Origin: Agrococcus sp. Marseille-Q4369
Lineage (GTDB): Bacteria; Actinomycetota; Actinomycetes; Actinomycetales; Microbacteriaceae
Reading direction: 5' to 3'
Assembly (NCBI RefSeq): GCF_018308945.1
Contig: NZ_CP070501.1
Location: forward strand, 1,798,001-1,862,000
Length of the DNA: 64,000 nucleotides
Shown here: piece by piece, positions 19,718 through 28,938 of the stretch
Position numbering within the stretch: position 1 is the first letter of the stretch
Layout: every line of letters begins with the position of its first letter
Position numbers and translations under genes: made by a program
The notes under the pieces: model-generated
Databases searched by the model: none
Told to the model about the DNA's origin: nothing
What the model saw: only the letters and a program-made list of their open reading frames with translations

Positions 19718-21532
19718 TCAGCCCTCGTCGCCGCCCTCGCCCTCGTCGCCGCCCTCGCCGTCGCCGTCACCCGGACCGGGGTCGGCCGGGGGAGGCGGCG
19801 GCGTGCTCTGCCGCGGGGGCGCGGGCGGCGCCGCGCGGCGCACGCAGTAGGTGACCGTGACGCTGCTGCCCTGCGCGACGTCGCTCTCGGCCGCGACCGA
19901 CTGCGCGGTCACGAGGTTCGCGGCGGTGCACGAGGTGGTGGTCGCGCGGCGCACCGACAGCCCGAGCGCCTCGAGCTGCGACTGCGCGCTCGAGAGCGAC
20001 TGGCCGACGACGTCGGGCACCGTGACGCGTCCGTTCGAGAGCTGGATGTCGATCGACTGCCCGCGCGTCACGCTGGTGCCTGCGGTCGGGTCGGTGGCGA
20101 TGACCCGGTCGATCGCGACGGTCGGCGAGCTCGCGCGCGTGACCTCGCCGACGACGTAGCCCGCGGCCTCGAGCGCCTGCCGCGCCTGCTGCTCGGTGAG
20201 GTTCGCGACGCTGATGAGCGGCGTCGGCGGCGGCCCGTTCGAGACGACGATCGTCACGGGGGATCCCGGGGAGAGGCGCACGCCCGACTCCGGCTCCGAG
20301 CGCAGCACCGTGCCGACATCCGCCTCGTCGATCATGCGGCGCACCTCGGCCTCGAGGTCGGCGGCCTCGACGGCCGCGACCGCCTCGTCCTCGGTGAGGC
20401 CGGCGACCTCGGGCACGTTCGTGGAGAGCCCCGCGATCGGGAGGTTGAGCAAGTTCGTGGCCCATGCGACGGCGACGACGACGAGCACGGCGATGAGCGC
20501 TGCCGCACCCCACAGCCACGCGACGGGCGGTCGCCGGTCGCGCTGCAACGCAGCGGGCTCAGCCTCCGCATCGAGCTCCGGCTCGTCGACGGCGAGCGCG
20601 GCGAACATCGTCGTCGCGGCACCGATCTCGAGCGGTGCGGTCTCGGTCTTCTCGAAGGGCACGAGCACGCCCGCGAGGGCGTCGTCGAGCGCCTGCTTGA
20701 ACTCGGTCGCCGACTGGAAGCGGTCGTCGCGCGGCTTCTCGAGCGCCTTCGCGACGATCGAGTCCATCTCGGGCGTGATGCCCGGGGTGATCGACGACGC
20801 GGTCGGCGGCTCCTCGGCGACGTGCTGGTATGCCACGCCGACGGGCGTGTCCGACTCGAACGGCGCGCGGCCGGTCAGCAGCTCGAAGAGGATGACGCCC
20901 GTCGAGTACAGGTCGGTGCGGGCGTCGACCGCCTCGCCCCTCGCCTGCTCGGGGGAGAAGTACTGCGCCGTGCCGAGGATCATGCCGGTCTGGGCGACGT
21001 TCGCGCTCGTCTCGGAGACGGCACGGGCGATGCCGAAGTCCATCACCTTGATCTGCCCGCCGGGGGTGACCATGACGTTGCCGGGCTTGATGTCGCGGTG
21101 CACGATGCCGGCACGGTGCGAGTACTCGAGGGCGGTCAGGATGCCCTTCGTGATCCGCACGGCCTCCGACTCGGGCAGCGGACCCTCGGCGATGATGTCC
21201 TTCACCATCCGGCCGTCGACGTACTCCATGACGATGTACGGCACGGCCGCCGGCTGCCCGCTCGCGTCGACCGCGGGCTCCTCGCCGGCGTCGAAGACGC
21301 GCACGACCGTCGGGTGCGACATGCGCGCCGCCGACTGCGCCTCCTGGCGGAAGCGCGTGCGGAACTCCGGGTCCCTCGAGAGCTCGGGCTTCAGCAGCTT
21401 CACCGCGACCTGGCGGTCGAGCCGGGTGTCGCGCGCGAGGTGCACCTCGGCCATGCCGCCCTGCCCGATGAGCTCGCCGATCTCGTAGCGGTCGCCGAGG
21501 GTCCGCAGCGACGCGATGATGCTGTCGGTCAT
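19718..21532 (-). CDS. pknB: PASTA-domain serine/threonine kinase PknB
   Basis: A 604-residue receptor kinase. The Hanks-type domain covers roughly residues 15-275 (GQGGMAEVHLA, VAVKLLK, catalytic HRDIKPGNVMV, DFGIAR, activation loop to GTAQYFSPEQ). One membrane span (about 340-362) leads to three extracellular PASTA repeats, which in PknB bind muropeptides/lipid II, and a glycine/acid-rich low-complexity tail (EGGDEG repeats). It regulates cell-wall synthesis and division. It is the last gene of the leftward fhaA-fhaB-pstP-rodA-pbpA-pknA-pknB cluster, 98 nt behind pknA, and is countered by PstP. Mycobacterial PknB has four PASTA repeats; three are visible here. Confidence 0.96.
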   Translation of the reverse strand: MTDSIIASLRTLGDRYEIGELIGQGGMAEVHLARDTRLDRQVAVKLLKPELSRDPEFRTRFRQEAQSAARMSHPTVVRVFDAGEEPAVDASGQPAAVPYIVMEYVDGRMVKDIIAEGPLPESEAVRITKGILTALEYSHRAGIVHRDIKPGNVMVTPGGQIKVMDFGIARAVSETSANVAQTGMILGTAQYFSPEQARGEAVDARTDLYSTGVILFELLTGRAPFESDTPVGVAYQHVAEEPPTASSITPGITPEMDSIVAKALEKPRDDRFQSATEFKQALDDALAGVLVPFEKTETAPLEIGAATTMFAALAVDEPELDAEAEPAALQRDRRPPVAWLWGAAALIAVLVVVAVAWATNLLNLPIAGLSTNVPEVAGLTEDEAVAAVEAADLEAEVRRMIDEADVGTVLRSEPESGVRLSPGSPVTIVVSNGPPPTPLISVANLTEQQARQALEAAGYVVGEVTRASSPTVAIDRVIATDPTAGTSVTRGQSIDIQLSNGRVTVPDVVGQSLSSAQSQLEALGLSVRRATTTSCTAANLVTAQSVAAESDVAQGSSVTVTYCVRRAAPPAPPRQSTPPPPPADPGPGDGDGEGGDEGEGGDEG

Positions 21533-21630
21533 CGCGGCTCCTCTCCTCGTGCGTGGCCCGCGGCCGAGCCCCGGGATGGGGGATCGGTCGATTCTACGTC
21601 AGGGCCGCTCGACGGCCCCGGCGGGGCGCC

Positions 21631-23370
21631 TCACGGCTCGGTCGTGGGCTCCGGCGTGGGCGTCGGCGTCGGCGTGGGCGTCGGGGTCGGCTCGGGCTCC
21701 GGCGTCTCCTCCGGCACTGCCGTGATCGTCAGCGCGGGAGAGGCACCGCTCGTGAGCGTCTGCCCGCCCTCGACCTCGCAGCTGAAGGTGTAGGTGACGG
21801 TCGTGCTGCCGGCGCCGAGCCCGGGCGCGAGGATGTCGAAGCCCTCGACGGGCGTGACCTGGTCCTGCACACGGCCGTCGGGCCACGTGATCGTCGCGAC
21901 GTAGTCGCCGCGCGAGTAGCCCGAGGGGCACGTCGCGGCATCCCACACGATCGACGGCGTCGCGCCGACCTGCTGCGCGGTCGGGTCGGAGCCGTCGCCC
22001 AGCCGCGGCGCGGAGGTCGGATCCTCGACCTGGGCGACCGCGCTGTGGATCGTGCCCGTGAGCGTCGATCCCTCCGGCACCGGGCCCGTCGGGGCGACGG
22101 CGTAGATGCGGCCGACGAGCCCGGGGTCGGTCGCGGGGGCGCCCGTCTCGACCGAGGGGACGAGGTTCAGCGCCTCGACCGCGTCGCGGAACTCCTGCTC
22201 GTCCATCCCCTCGAACTGCTCGAGCGAGACCTCGACGAGGGCGGCGGACTGGCTCTCCGAACCGGGCGTCGACGCGGCGGGATCGGGTCGCTGCTGGTTG
22301 AACAGCATGAGCGCGATCGCGACGCCGGCGGCGACGAGCAGCACCGCGAGGATCACGACGGGCCAGATCCACGGGTTGGTGCGGCGCTTCCGCTCCTCGA
22401 GCGCGGTCGTCGCGCTCGTCACGGGCAGCGCGGCGGTCGCGGGCGACGACTGCGTCGTGATGACGCGCGTCGCCGCCTGCGTGGGGGAGTCGATCGTCGC
22501 GAACGAGTCGGTCGACGCGATGCCCGGCACGATCGCCGCGGCACCGGCGATGTCGCCGCGGCGCAGCATCGTGGCCGCGCGCGAGAGGTGCGCGGCCGAG
22601 GTCGGCCGATCGGCCGGCGTCTTGGCGATGCACGAGAGCACGAGGTTGCGCACGGGCTCCGGGACGGTGCCAGGCAGGTCCGGCGGCGCGTCGTTGATGT
22701 GCGCCATCGCGATCGCGACCTGCGACTCGCCGGTGAACGGCCGCCGACCGGCGAGCGCCTCGTAGGCCACGATGCCGAGCGAGTAGATGTCGGTCGACGG
22801 AGCCGCCTGCTGCCCGGAGGCCTGCTCGGGCGAGAGGTACTGCACCGTGCCCATCACCTGGCCGGTCGCGGTGAGCGGCACCTGGTCGGCGATGCGCGCG
22901 ATGCCGAAGTCGGTGATCTTCACGCGCCCCTCGGGCGTGATGAGCAGGTTGCCGGGCTTGACGTCGCGGTGCACGAGCCCCGCCTGGTGGGCCGCGTGCA
23001 GCGCCGCGGAGGTCTGCGCGACGATGTCGAGCACCTTGTCGGCGGAGAGCGTGCGGTCGCGGTCGAGGATCGCGCTGAGCGGCTCGCCCGGGACGAGCTC
23101 CATCACGAGGAAGGCGCTGCCGTCCTCCTCGCCGTAGTCGAAGACGTTCGCGATGCCCTCGTGGTTGACGAGCGCGGCGTGCCGGGCCTCGGCGCGGAAG
23201 CGCTCGAGGAACCCCGGATCGCCCATGTACTCGTCCTTGAGGATCTTCAGCGCGACGGTGCGCCCGATCACCTGATCGGTCGCCTGCCAGACCTCGCCCA
23301 TGCCGCCGATGGCGATCCGGCTGGTCAGCTGGTATCGCCCACCGAAGGTGAGTCCGCTGGATGGTCTCAT
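21631..23370 (-). CDS. Serine/threonine kinase, PknA-like
   Basis: A 579-residue membrane kinase. The N-terminal Hanks domain has GGMGEVWQA, VALKILK, HRDVKPGNLLI, DFGIAR and GTVQYLSPEQ; a membrane segment lies near WIWPVVILAVLLVAAGVAIAL cut at about residue 350. The extracellular part has one diverged PASTA-like unit (about 405-470) and ends in a repetitive PEPTPTPTP tail encoded by a GGCGTC-type DNA repeat (21657-21690). It corresponds by position to pknA, between pbpA and pknB, and overlaps the pbpA stop by 4 nt. PknA of mycobacteria lacks a PASTA unit, so the name is by context. Confidence 0.9.
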   Translation of the reverse strand: MRPSSGLTFGGRYQLTSRIAIGGMGEVWQATDQVIGRTVALKILKDEYMGDPGFLERFRAEARHAALVNHEGIANVFDYGEEDGSAFLVMELVPGEPLSAILDRDRTLSADKVLDIVAQTSAALHAAHQAGLVHRDVKPGNLLITPEGRVKITDFGIARIADQVPLTATGQVMGTVQYLSPEQASGQQAAPSTDIYSLGIVAYEALAGRRPFTGESQVAIAMAHINDAPPDLPGTVPEPVRNLVLSCIAKTPADRPTSAAHLSRAATMLRRGDIAGAAAIVPGIASTDSFATIDSPTQAATRVITTQSSPATAALPVTSATTALEERKRRTNPWIWPVVILAVLLVAAGVAIALMLFNQQRPDPAASTPGSESQSAALVEVSLEQFEGMDEQEFRDAVEALNLVPSVETGAPATDPGLVGRIYAVAPTGPVPEGSTLTGTIHSAVAQVEDPTSAPRLGDGSDPTAQQVGATPSIVWDAATCPSGYSRGDYVATITWPDGRVQDQVTPVEGFDILAPGLGAGSTTVTYTFSCEVEGGQTLTSGASPALTITAVPEETPEPEPTPTPTPTPTPTPEPTTEP

Positions 23371-24848
23371 GAGTTCAGCACCGCCTCGATCACTGCTCTC
23401 CCGATAGGTGCGGCGATCACGTTTGAAGTATCACCGACGATGTTCTCACTAGGCACGACCACGACGGCGACTGCCACGCTCCGGTCGCCGAGCTCTCCGT
23501 ACCCCGTGAACCACAGGTTGAACGGCTCACCGCGCTCGCCCGTCTCGGCGGTGCCCGTCTTCCCGCCGACCGTCGCGCCCGGCACGGCCGCGTTCGAGGC
23601 GAGCCCCTCGGTCACGCCGCGCTCCATCGCCCCGCGCAGCGCCGTCGCCGTCGCCGCCGAGATCGGGTTGCCGAGGATCTCGGCCTCCGGGTCGTCGACG
23701 ACGTCGAGGTTGGGCGCGAGCACGCGGTCGATCATCTGCGGGCGCAGCATCGTGCCGTCGTTGTTGATCGCGGCGGAGACCATCGCCATCTGCAGCGGCG
23801 TGACGCGCACGTCGTACTGGCCGAAGCCCGTGAGCATGAGGTTCGGCTCGTTGAGCTCGGCCGGGTACTGGCTCGGCGTGACCCGGAGCGGGATCTCGAG
23901 CTGCTCGCCGAAGCCGAACGCGGCGGCCTGCTGGCGCAGCGCGTCGGCGCCGAGCTCCTGCGCGAGCAGGGCGAACTGGATGTTGCACGAGAGCACGATC
24001 GCGGTCTCGAGCGTGACCGTCTCATCGGGTCCGCACGGCCCGCGCGTCGCGTTGCGCACGACCGCGGTCGACTGGGGCAGCTGCAGCTCCGCGGGGTTCT
24101 CGAACTCCGACTGCATCGTGTACCGGCCCGATTCGAGCGCCGCGGCCGCCGTGATGAGCTTGAAGACCGAGCCGGGGAAGTAGAGGTCGCCGGCGATCGT
24201 GCGGTTGACGAGCGGGTCGCCCGGGTCTGCCTCGAGCTGGTCGTGGAGCTGCTGCACGGCCGCGATGTCGTGCGACGCGAAGGCGTTGGGGTCGAAGGTC
24301 GGGCTCGAGTGCATCGCGAGCACGTCGCCCGTCTCGGGGTCGATCGCGATGACGGCGCCCTCGCGATCGCCGAGCGCGTCGGCGGCGGCCTGCTGCGCGG
24401 CGCTGTCGATCGTGAGCTCGACCGATGCGCCCGAGGGGTCCTGCCCGGTGAGCGTCGCGAGCACCTGCTCGAGGAACTGGCTGTTCGCGGTGCCCGTGAG
24501 CTCGGCGTTCATCGCGTCCTCGATGCCGCTGTTGCGCAGGCCCAGCGTGTTGAACCCGGTGACGGATGCGTAGAGCGGCCCGAGCGGGTACTGCCGCTGC
24601 CACTCGAACTCGTCGTCCGACGGCACCGAGAGCGCCACCGGCACGCCGTCGACGACGATCGACCCGCGCTCGACCGCGAACGAGTCGAGCAGCGTGCGCG
24701 TGTTGCGCGCATCCGTGTGCAGCGCATCCGCCTGGATCGCCTGGATCATCGTCGACGAGCCGAACAGCGCGACGAACATGACCATCAGCAGCATGCTCAC
24801 GCGGCGGATCGGCCGGCGCATGCTCTGCTCTCGCTCGGTGCTCGTCAT
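23367..24848 (-). CDS. pbpA: Penicillin-binding transpeptidase (PbpA)
   Basis: A 493-residue class B penicillin-binding protein: short cytoplasmic N-terminus, one membrane anchor (VSMLLMVMFVALFGSSTMI), a dimerisation domain, and a transpeptidase domain with the three active-site motifs FPGSVFKLITA (SxxK), LSCNIQ (SxN) and GKTGTAETG (KTG). It cross-links peptidoglycan together with the neighbouring RodA/FtsW polymerase. The ATG at 24848 overlaps the rodA stop (4 nt) and its own stop overlaps pknA. The frame is open far upstream through rodA, which is a shadow, not part of this protein. Confidence 0.95.
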   Translation of the reverse strand: MTSTEREQSMRRPIRRVSMLLMVMFVALFGSSTMIQAIQADALHTDARNTRTLLDSFAVERGSIVVDGVPVALSVPSDDEFEWQRQYPLGPLYASVTGFNTLGLRNSGIEDAMNAELTGTANSQFLEQVLATLTGQDPSGASVELTIDSAAQQAAADALGDREGAVIAIDPETGDVLAMHSSPTFDPNAFASHDIAAVQQLHDQLEADPGDPLVNRTIAGDLYFPGSVFKLITAAAALESGRYTMQSEFENPAELQLPQSTAVVRNATRGPCGPDETVTLETAIVLSCNIQFALLAQELGADALRQQAAAFGFGEQLEIPLRVTPSQYPAELNEPNLMLTGFGQYDVRVTPLQMAMVSAAINNDGTMLRPQMIDRVLAPNLDVVDDPEAEILGNPISAATATALRGAMERGVTEGLASNAAVPGATVGGKTGTAETGERGEPFNLWFTGYGELGDRSVAVAVVVVPSENIVGDTSNVIAAPIGRAVIEAVLNS

Positions 24849-26251
24849 GCGATCCCCCTTCCGCGCACGGAGTCGCTCAGCCGCAGCAGCAGCGCGACGA
24901 TGAGCCAGTTGGCCAGCAGCGACGAGCCTCCCGCCGCGAGGAACGGCGTCGTGAGGCCCGTGAGCGGGATGAGCCGCGTGACGCCGCCGACGACGATGAA
25001 GACCTGCAGGCCGATCGTGAAGGCGAGCCCGACCGCGAGCAGCTTCGTGAAGTCGTCGGGGCCCTGGAAGCCGATCCGGATGCCGCGCGAGACGAGGATG
25101 AGGTAGAGGCCGAGGATCGCGAAGATGCCGACGAGCCCGAGCTCCTCCCCGAGCGAGGGGATGATGTAGTCGCTGTTGGCGTAGGGCGTGATGTCGGGCC
25201 TGCCGAGGCCGAGGCCCGTGCCGAGCAGGCCGCCGTGCGCCATCCCGAAGACGCCCTGCACGATCTGGTACGAGCCGCCCTGCGCGTCGTAGACGCTCTG
25301 GTCGAAGGCGTGGATCCACGCCCCGATGCGGCGCTGCACGTAGCCGAGCGCGAAGTAGGCGGCGACGCCGCCGAGCGCGACGAGCCCGAGCCCGATGACC
25401 ATCCACGAGCGGCGGCCGGTCGCGACGTAGATCATCACGAGGAAGAGGCCGAAGTAGAGCAGCGAGGTGCCGAGGTCGCGCTGGAAGACGAGCACGAGCA
25501 GGCACATCGCCCAGACGATGAGGATGGGGCCGAGGTCGCGCACGCGCGGGAAGCGGATGCCGAGCACCTTGCGGCCGACGACCGAGAGCGAGTCGCGCGC
25601 GGTCATGAGGTAGCCGGCGAAGAAGATCGCGAGCGCGATCTTCGCGAGCTCGCCCGGCTGCAGCGAGAGCACGCTGCCGACGCCGATCCAGACGGTCGCG
25701 CCGTTGATCGTGCGGCCGAGGCCGGGCACGAGCGGCAGCACGAGCAGGATGATCGCGGCTGCCATCGCGAGGAAGCGGTAGCGGGCGAGCACCCGGTGGT
25801 TGCGGATGACGACGATCGTCGCGATCGCGATGAGCAGCGCGATGCCCGTCCAGGCGATCTGCCGCGTCGAAGCGGCGCCCCAGCCCGTCGCGCCCTCGGC
25901 GATGTCGATGCGGTAGATCATCGCGATGCCGAGCCCGTTGAGCACGGTCACGACCGGGAGGATGATCGCGTCGGCCTCGCGGGCGACGACGCGGAGCGCG
26001 ATGTGCAGCGCGAGCGTGAGCAGCCCGAGGAGCCCCGCGAGCTGCAGCGGCATCATGTCGACGCGCTGGAGCGCGCCGAGCTGCACGAGCACCATCGCGC
26101 CGCCCGCGAGCACCCACGCGATCACGAGCAGGAAGAGCTCGAGGTTGCGCAGCTTCGCGGGGTTGCGGATGCGCACCTTGATCGCCTCGGTGACGTCGCG
26201 CAGCTGCACGATGCCCGTCTGGAGCGCGGTGGGAGCGGTGCGGTCGGTCAT
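24845..26251 (-). CDS. rodA: FtsW/RodA/SpoVE-family peptidoglycan polymerase
   Basis: A 468-residue SEDS glycosyltransferase with a soluble N-terminal stretch and about ten to twelve membrane segments. SEDS motifs include LSLQPGELAKIALAIF, VFQRDLGTSLLYFGLF, the GGSYQIVQGVFGMAHGG / GTGLGLG loop and the C-terminal TTPFLAAGGSSLLANW. It polymerises lipid II with the class B PBP encoded next. Position between pstP and pbpA matches rodA of mycobacteria. ATG 26251 overlaps the pstP stop by 4 nt. Confidence 0.95.
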   Translation of the reverse strand: MTDRTAPTALQTGIVQLRDVTEAIKVRIRNPAKLRNLELFLLVIAWVLAGGAMVLVQLGALQRVDMMPLQLAGLLGLLTLALHIALRVVAREADAIILPVVTVLNGLGIAMIYRIDIAEGATGWGAASTRQIAWTGIALLIAIATIVVIRNHRVLARYRFLAMAAAIILLVLPLVPGLGRTINGATVWIGVGSVLSLQPGELAKIALAIFFAGYLMTARDSLSVVGRKVLGIRFPRVRDLGPILIVWAMCLLVLVFQRDLGTSLLYFGLFLVMIYVATGRRSWMVIGLGLVALGGVAAYFALGYVQRRIGAWIHAFDQSVYDAQGGSYQIVQGVFGMAHGGLLGTGLGLGRPDITPYANSDYIIPSLGEELGLVGIFAILGLYLILVSRGIRIGFQGPDDFTKLLAVGLAFTIGLQVFIVVGGVTRLIPLTGLTTPFLAAGGSSLLANWLIVALLLRLSDSVRGRGIA

Positions 26252-27489
26252 GGCGATCGCTCCAGCCGCTCGACGATGGCCTGCGCGTCGGCGAGCGACT
26301 CGGCCGAGATCGTCTGCTCGATGCTGCGCTGGTTGAAGGGCGTGAGCTCGGCGAGCTCGATGTCGGTGCGCTCGATCTCGGTCGCGAGCACGAACGGGCC
26401 GATCTGCTGCTGGATCCCCTGGTAGATCGCCACCTGCCCGGCGTCGTTGACGCCGACGAAGAAGCGGTCCTGGGTCCAGCTGTAGAACATGACGCTGAGC
26501 GTCACCGCGAGCGCGATCGCGAGCACCGCGCCGATGCTCCAGCTGATCCGCCGGTTGCGGCGCATGCGGCGCTGCTCGGCGAGCAGCTCCTGCAGGAACT
26601 CCTCGCTCTCGGGCTCGAAGTGCTCGAACGCGGGCTGCATGCGCGCCTGTCGCGGGTGCAGCAGCAGCTGCGACAGGCTCAGCGACGTGCGCTCGGGCTC
26701 GACGGCCTCGAAGCTGATGGGCGCGGCGGCGGAGCCGACGGTCGTGGGCTCGACCGACGAGGGCAGGCGCTCGTCGATGTCGACCACGACGACCGTGACG
26801 TTGTCGGGCGCTCCGCGCGAGAGCGACTCGTTCACGAGCCGCTGCACGGTCGACGGGGTGTCGAGCCGCTGCTCGAGGATCGTGCGGATGCGGTCCTCGT
26901 CGACGTAGGACGAGAGGCCGTCCGAGCACACGAGGTAGCGGTCGCCCGGCAGCGCGTCCTCGACCCACGTGTCGATCTCGGGGTCGGTCTCGATGTTGCC
27001 GAGCACGCGCATCACGACGTTGCGGCGCGGGTGGTGCTCCGCCTCCTCGCGCGTGATGCGGCCGGCGTCGACGAGGCGCTGCACGAACGTGTGGTCGGTC
27101 GAGAGCTGCTCGAGCGCGCCCACCCGGTAGCGGTAGATGCGGCTGTCGCCGATGTGGGCGAGGCCGAGCCGGTCGCCGACGCGGATGATCCCCGACGCGG
27201 TCGTGCCCATGCCCGAGAGCTCGGGGTGCTCGAGCATCGCCTGCTGCAGCGCCTCGTTGCCGGCGCGCAGCGCGTCGGCGAGGGCCTGCGCCGCCTGCTC
27301 CGCGCTCTCGTACTCGACGTCGGCCTCGCGCACCTTGCGGGTGACGATCGCGCTCGCGACGTCGCCGCCCGCGTGGCCGCCCATGCCGTCGGCGACGAAG
27401 CTCAAGTGGGCGCCCGTGTAGCCCGAGTCCTGGTTCTCGGTGCGGATGCGGCCGACATGGCTGATGGCGGCCGCGAGCGGTGCGCTCAA
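26248..27489 (-). CDS. pstP: PP2C-type Ser/Thr protein phosphatase PstP
   Basis: A 413-residue phosphatase that reverses PknA/PknB phosphorylation. The PPM domain (residues about 5-235) has RTENQDSGY, ADGMGGHAGG, GMGTTASGI, GDSRIYRY and VCSDGLSS, giving the Mn-binding aspartates. A juxtamembrane segment leads to a membrane span (ISWSIGAVLAIALAVTLSV, about 325-345) and a short extracellular domain. No ATG or GTG lies near the expected N-terminus; a TTG at 27489, 2 nt after the fhaB stop, gives LSAPLAAAISHVGRI and is the best start. Its own stop overlaps the rodA ATG. Confidence 0.93.
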   Translation of the reverse strand: MSAPLAAAISHVGRIRTENQDSGYTGAHLSFVADGMGGHAGGDVASAIVTRKVREADVEYESAEQAAQALADALRAGNEALQQAMLEHPELSGMGTTASGIIRVGDRLGLAHIGDSRIYRYRVGALEQLSTDHTFVQRLVDAGRITREEAEHHPRRNVVMRVLGNIETDPEIDTWVEDALPGDRYLVCSDGLSSYVDEDRIRTILEQRLDTPSTVQRLVNESLSRGAPDNVTVVVVDIDERLPSSVEPTTVGSAAAPISFEAVEPERTSLSLSQLLLHPRQARMQPAFEHFEPESEEFLQELLAEQRRMRRNRRISWSIGAVLAIALAVTLSVMFYSWTQDRFFVGVNDAGQVAIYQGIQQQIGPFVLATEIERTDIELAELTPFNQRSIEQTISAESLADAQAIVERLERSP

Positions 27490-27491
27490 GC

Positions 27492-28028
27492 TCAGCGCCT
27501 CAGCTCGAACGTCGTCGTGCCGATGCGCACCGAGCTGCCGACCCGCACGGGCGTCGACTGGGTGATCCGCTTGCCCTCGACGAACGTCCCGTTCGTCGAG
27601 TCGAGGTCCTGCACGACCCACTCGTCGCGCCAGCGCACGATCTTCGCGTGCGAGTTCGACGTGTAGTCGTCCTTGATCTGCAGGCCCGCGCTGCTCGAGC
27701 GGCCGATCGTCAGGCCCGTCTCGGGCAGCTCGATCTCGGTGCCCGCGCGCGGTCCCGACGTGATGACGACGCGGCGGGCGAGGCCGGATGCGCTCCCGGC
27801 GCTCGCGCGCTCGGTCACGGTCGTCGGGGCGTCGCCGCTCGCCGCTGCCGGGGCCGCTTGCGCGGCCGCCTCCTCGCGGGAGCGCTGGCTCTGCACCGCG
27901 ACGCGCTGCAGCGGCGTGAGCTTCGGGCCGAAGAGGTCGCTGCGCAGCGAATAGAGCACGATGAAGACGAACAGCCACAGGAGGGCGAGGAAGCCGATCC
28001 GGATGATGATGAGGGTCAGCTCGCTCAT
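27492..28028 (-). CDS. fhaB: FHA-domain protein FhaB/FipA
   Basis: A 178-residue protein with an N-terminal membrane segment (LIIIRIGFLALLWLFVFIV) and a C-terminal forkhead-associated domain (about residues 95-178): LTIGRSSSAGLQI, SNSHAKI and LDSTNGTFVEG are the phosphothreonine-binding motifs. In mycobacteria this protein (FipA) links PknA signalling to FtsZ/FtsQ. The ATG overlaps the fhaA stop (4 nt) and pstP starts 2 nt after its stop. Confidence 0.93.
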   Translation of the reverse strand: MSELTLIIIRIGFLALLWLFVFIVLYSLRSDLFGPKLTPLQRVAVQSQRSREEAAAQAAPAAASGDAPTTVTERASAGSASGLARRVVITSGPRAGTEIELPETGLTIGRSSSAGLQIKDDYTSNSHAKIVRWRDEWVVQDLDSTNGTFVEGKRITQSTPVRVGSSVRIGTTTFELRR

Positions 28029-28714
28029 GCTCGGCGCTCCTTCGACTGCGCGAGCACGCGGTAGACGATGCGCGTCGCGCCGATGTCGATGATCGAGTCG
28101 GGCTCGAGCAGCGCCGTCCCCAGCGCGCGGCCGTTGAGCGTCGTGCCGTTGGTCGAGCCGAGGTCGCTCACCTGGGCGCGCGTGCCGTCCCAGACGATCT
28201 CGGCGTGCTTGCGGGAGGCGCCCGCGTCGTCGACGGTGATGTCGGCGTCCGAGCCGCGGCCGATGACCGTGCGGCCCTTCCGCAGCTGGTGGCGCTTGCC
28301 CTTGATGTCGACGACCGCGCTCCAGACGACCTCGCCCGCCTCCGTGTCCGACTGGATCTCGAGCATCCCGGTCGACATCGCCTCGTCGGGCTCGAAGCCC
28401 AGGTCGACGGGGCCGGGGAAGGAGTAGCCCGACTGGCGGGCGTGGCTCTGCAGGGTCGAGGTCAGCTCGTCGAGCAGCGGCTCGCCCAGGCGGCGCAGCC
28501 GCTGGAAGTCGGCGGGTGCGAGGCGCACGGTGAGCCGGTTGGGCACGAGGATGCGGTCGCGGGAGACGACGGACGCGCTCGTGTCGAGCTCGCGCTTGAG
28601 CGCGCTCGCGATCTCGACCGGCTCCACGCCGGCGCGGAAGGTCTTCGCGAAGGCGCCGTTGACGGCCCGCTCGAGACCGCGCTCGATCGCGTCAAGGAAT
28701 CCCACTGCTGTCAT
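28025..28714 (-). CDS. fhaA: FHA-domain protein FhaA (DUF3662)
   Basis: A 229-residue cytosolic protein: an N-terminal DUF3662 domain (FLDAIERGLERAVNGAFAK, VEPVEIASALKREL, VPNRLTVRLAP) and a C-terminal FHA domain with VIGRGSDADITV, ASRKHAEI and LGSTNGTTLNG. FhaA binds phosphorylated pseudokinase MviN and the PBP in mycobacteria. The long disordered linker of the mycobacterial protein is short here. ATG 28714 is chosen because GAAGG is 6 nt upstream; two in-frame GTGs precede it. It is the first gene of the leftward kinase cluster. Confidence 0.93.
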   Translation of the reverse strand: MTAVGFLDAIERGLERAVNGAFAKTFRAGVEPVEIASALKRELDTSASVVSRDRILVPNRLTVRLAPADFQRLRRLGEPLLDELTSTLQSHARQSGYSFPGPVDLGFEPDEAMSTGMLEIQSDTEAGEVVWSAVVDIKGKRHQLRKGRTVIGRGSDADITVDDAGASRKHAEIVWDGTRAQVSDLGSTNGTTLNGRALGTALLEPDSIIDIGATRIVYRVLAQSKERRA

Positions 28715-28801
28715 CACCACCCTTCGTCGCCGCCGACAGCGTACCCGCCGTCGCTCCGAACCTGATATTCTCGTGTGGTTGCCCGGGCTGCCCCGGGCGT
28801 C

Positions 28802-28885
28802 GCGCGAGTGGCGGAATTGGCAGACGCGCTGGCTTCAGGTGCCAGTGTCCGTACGGACGTGGGGGTTCAAGTCCCCCCTCGCGCA
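28802..28885 (+). tRNA. tRNA-Leu (CAG)
   Basis: An 84-nt class II tRNA from GCGCGAG to CTCGCGC plus discriminator A, with a long variable arm (GTGTCCGTACGGACGT) and anticodon CAG at 28836-28838 between CTGGC and GCCAG. CCA is not encoded (CGA follows). A TATTCT -10 box at 28766-28771 lies about 30 nt upstream, divergent from fhaA. Confidence 0.97.
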
Positions 28886-28888
28886 CGA

Positions 28889-28918
28889 AGAGGCCCCGGG
28901 CTCCACCCCGGGGCCTCT
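28889..28918 (+). terminator. Terminator after tRNA-Leu
   Basis: A perfect 12-bp stem AGAGGCCCCGGG (28889-28900) pairing with 28907-28918 around the loop CTCCAC, beginning 3 nt after the tRNA and followed by CTCATCTC. Confidence 0.88.
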
Positions 28919-28938
28919 CTCATCTCGCGGCACCGGCT

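Noticed and set aside
24849-26117. 423-codon N-terminal extension of the penicillin-binding protein frame
   Set aside because: It lies entirely inside rodA in another frame and has no homology; ATG 24848 fits the family.
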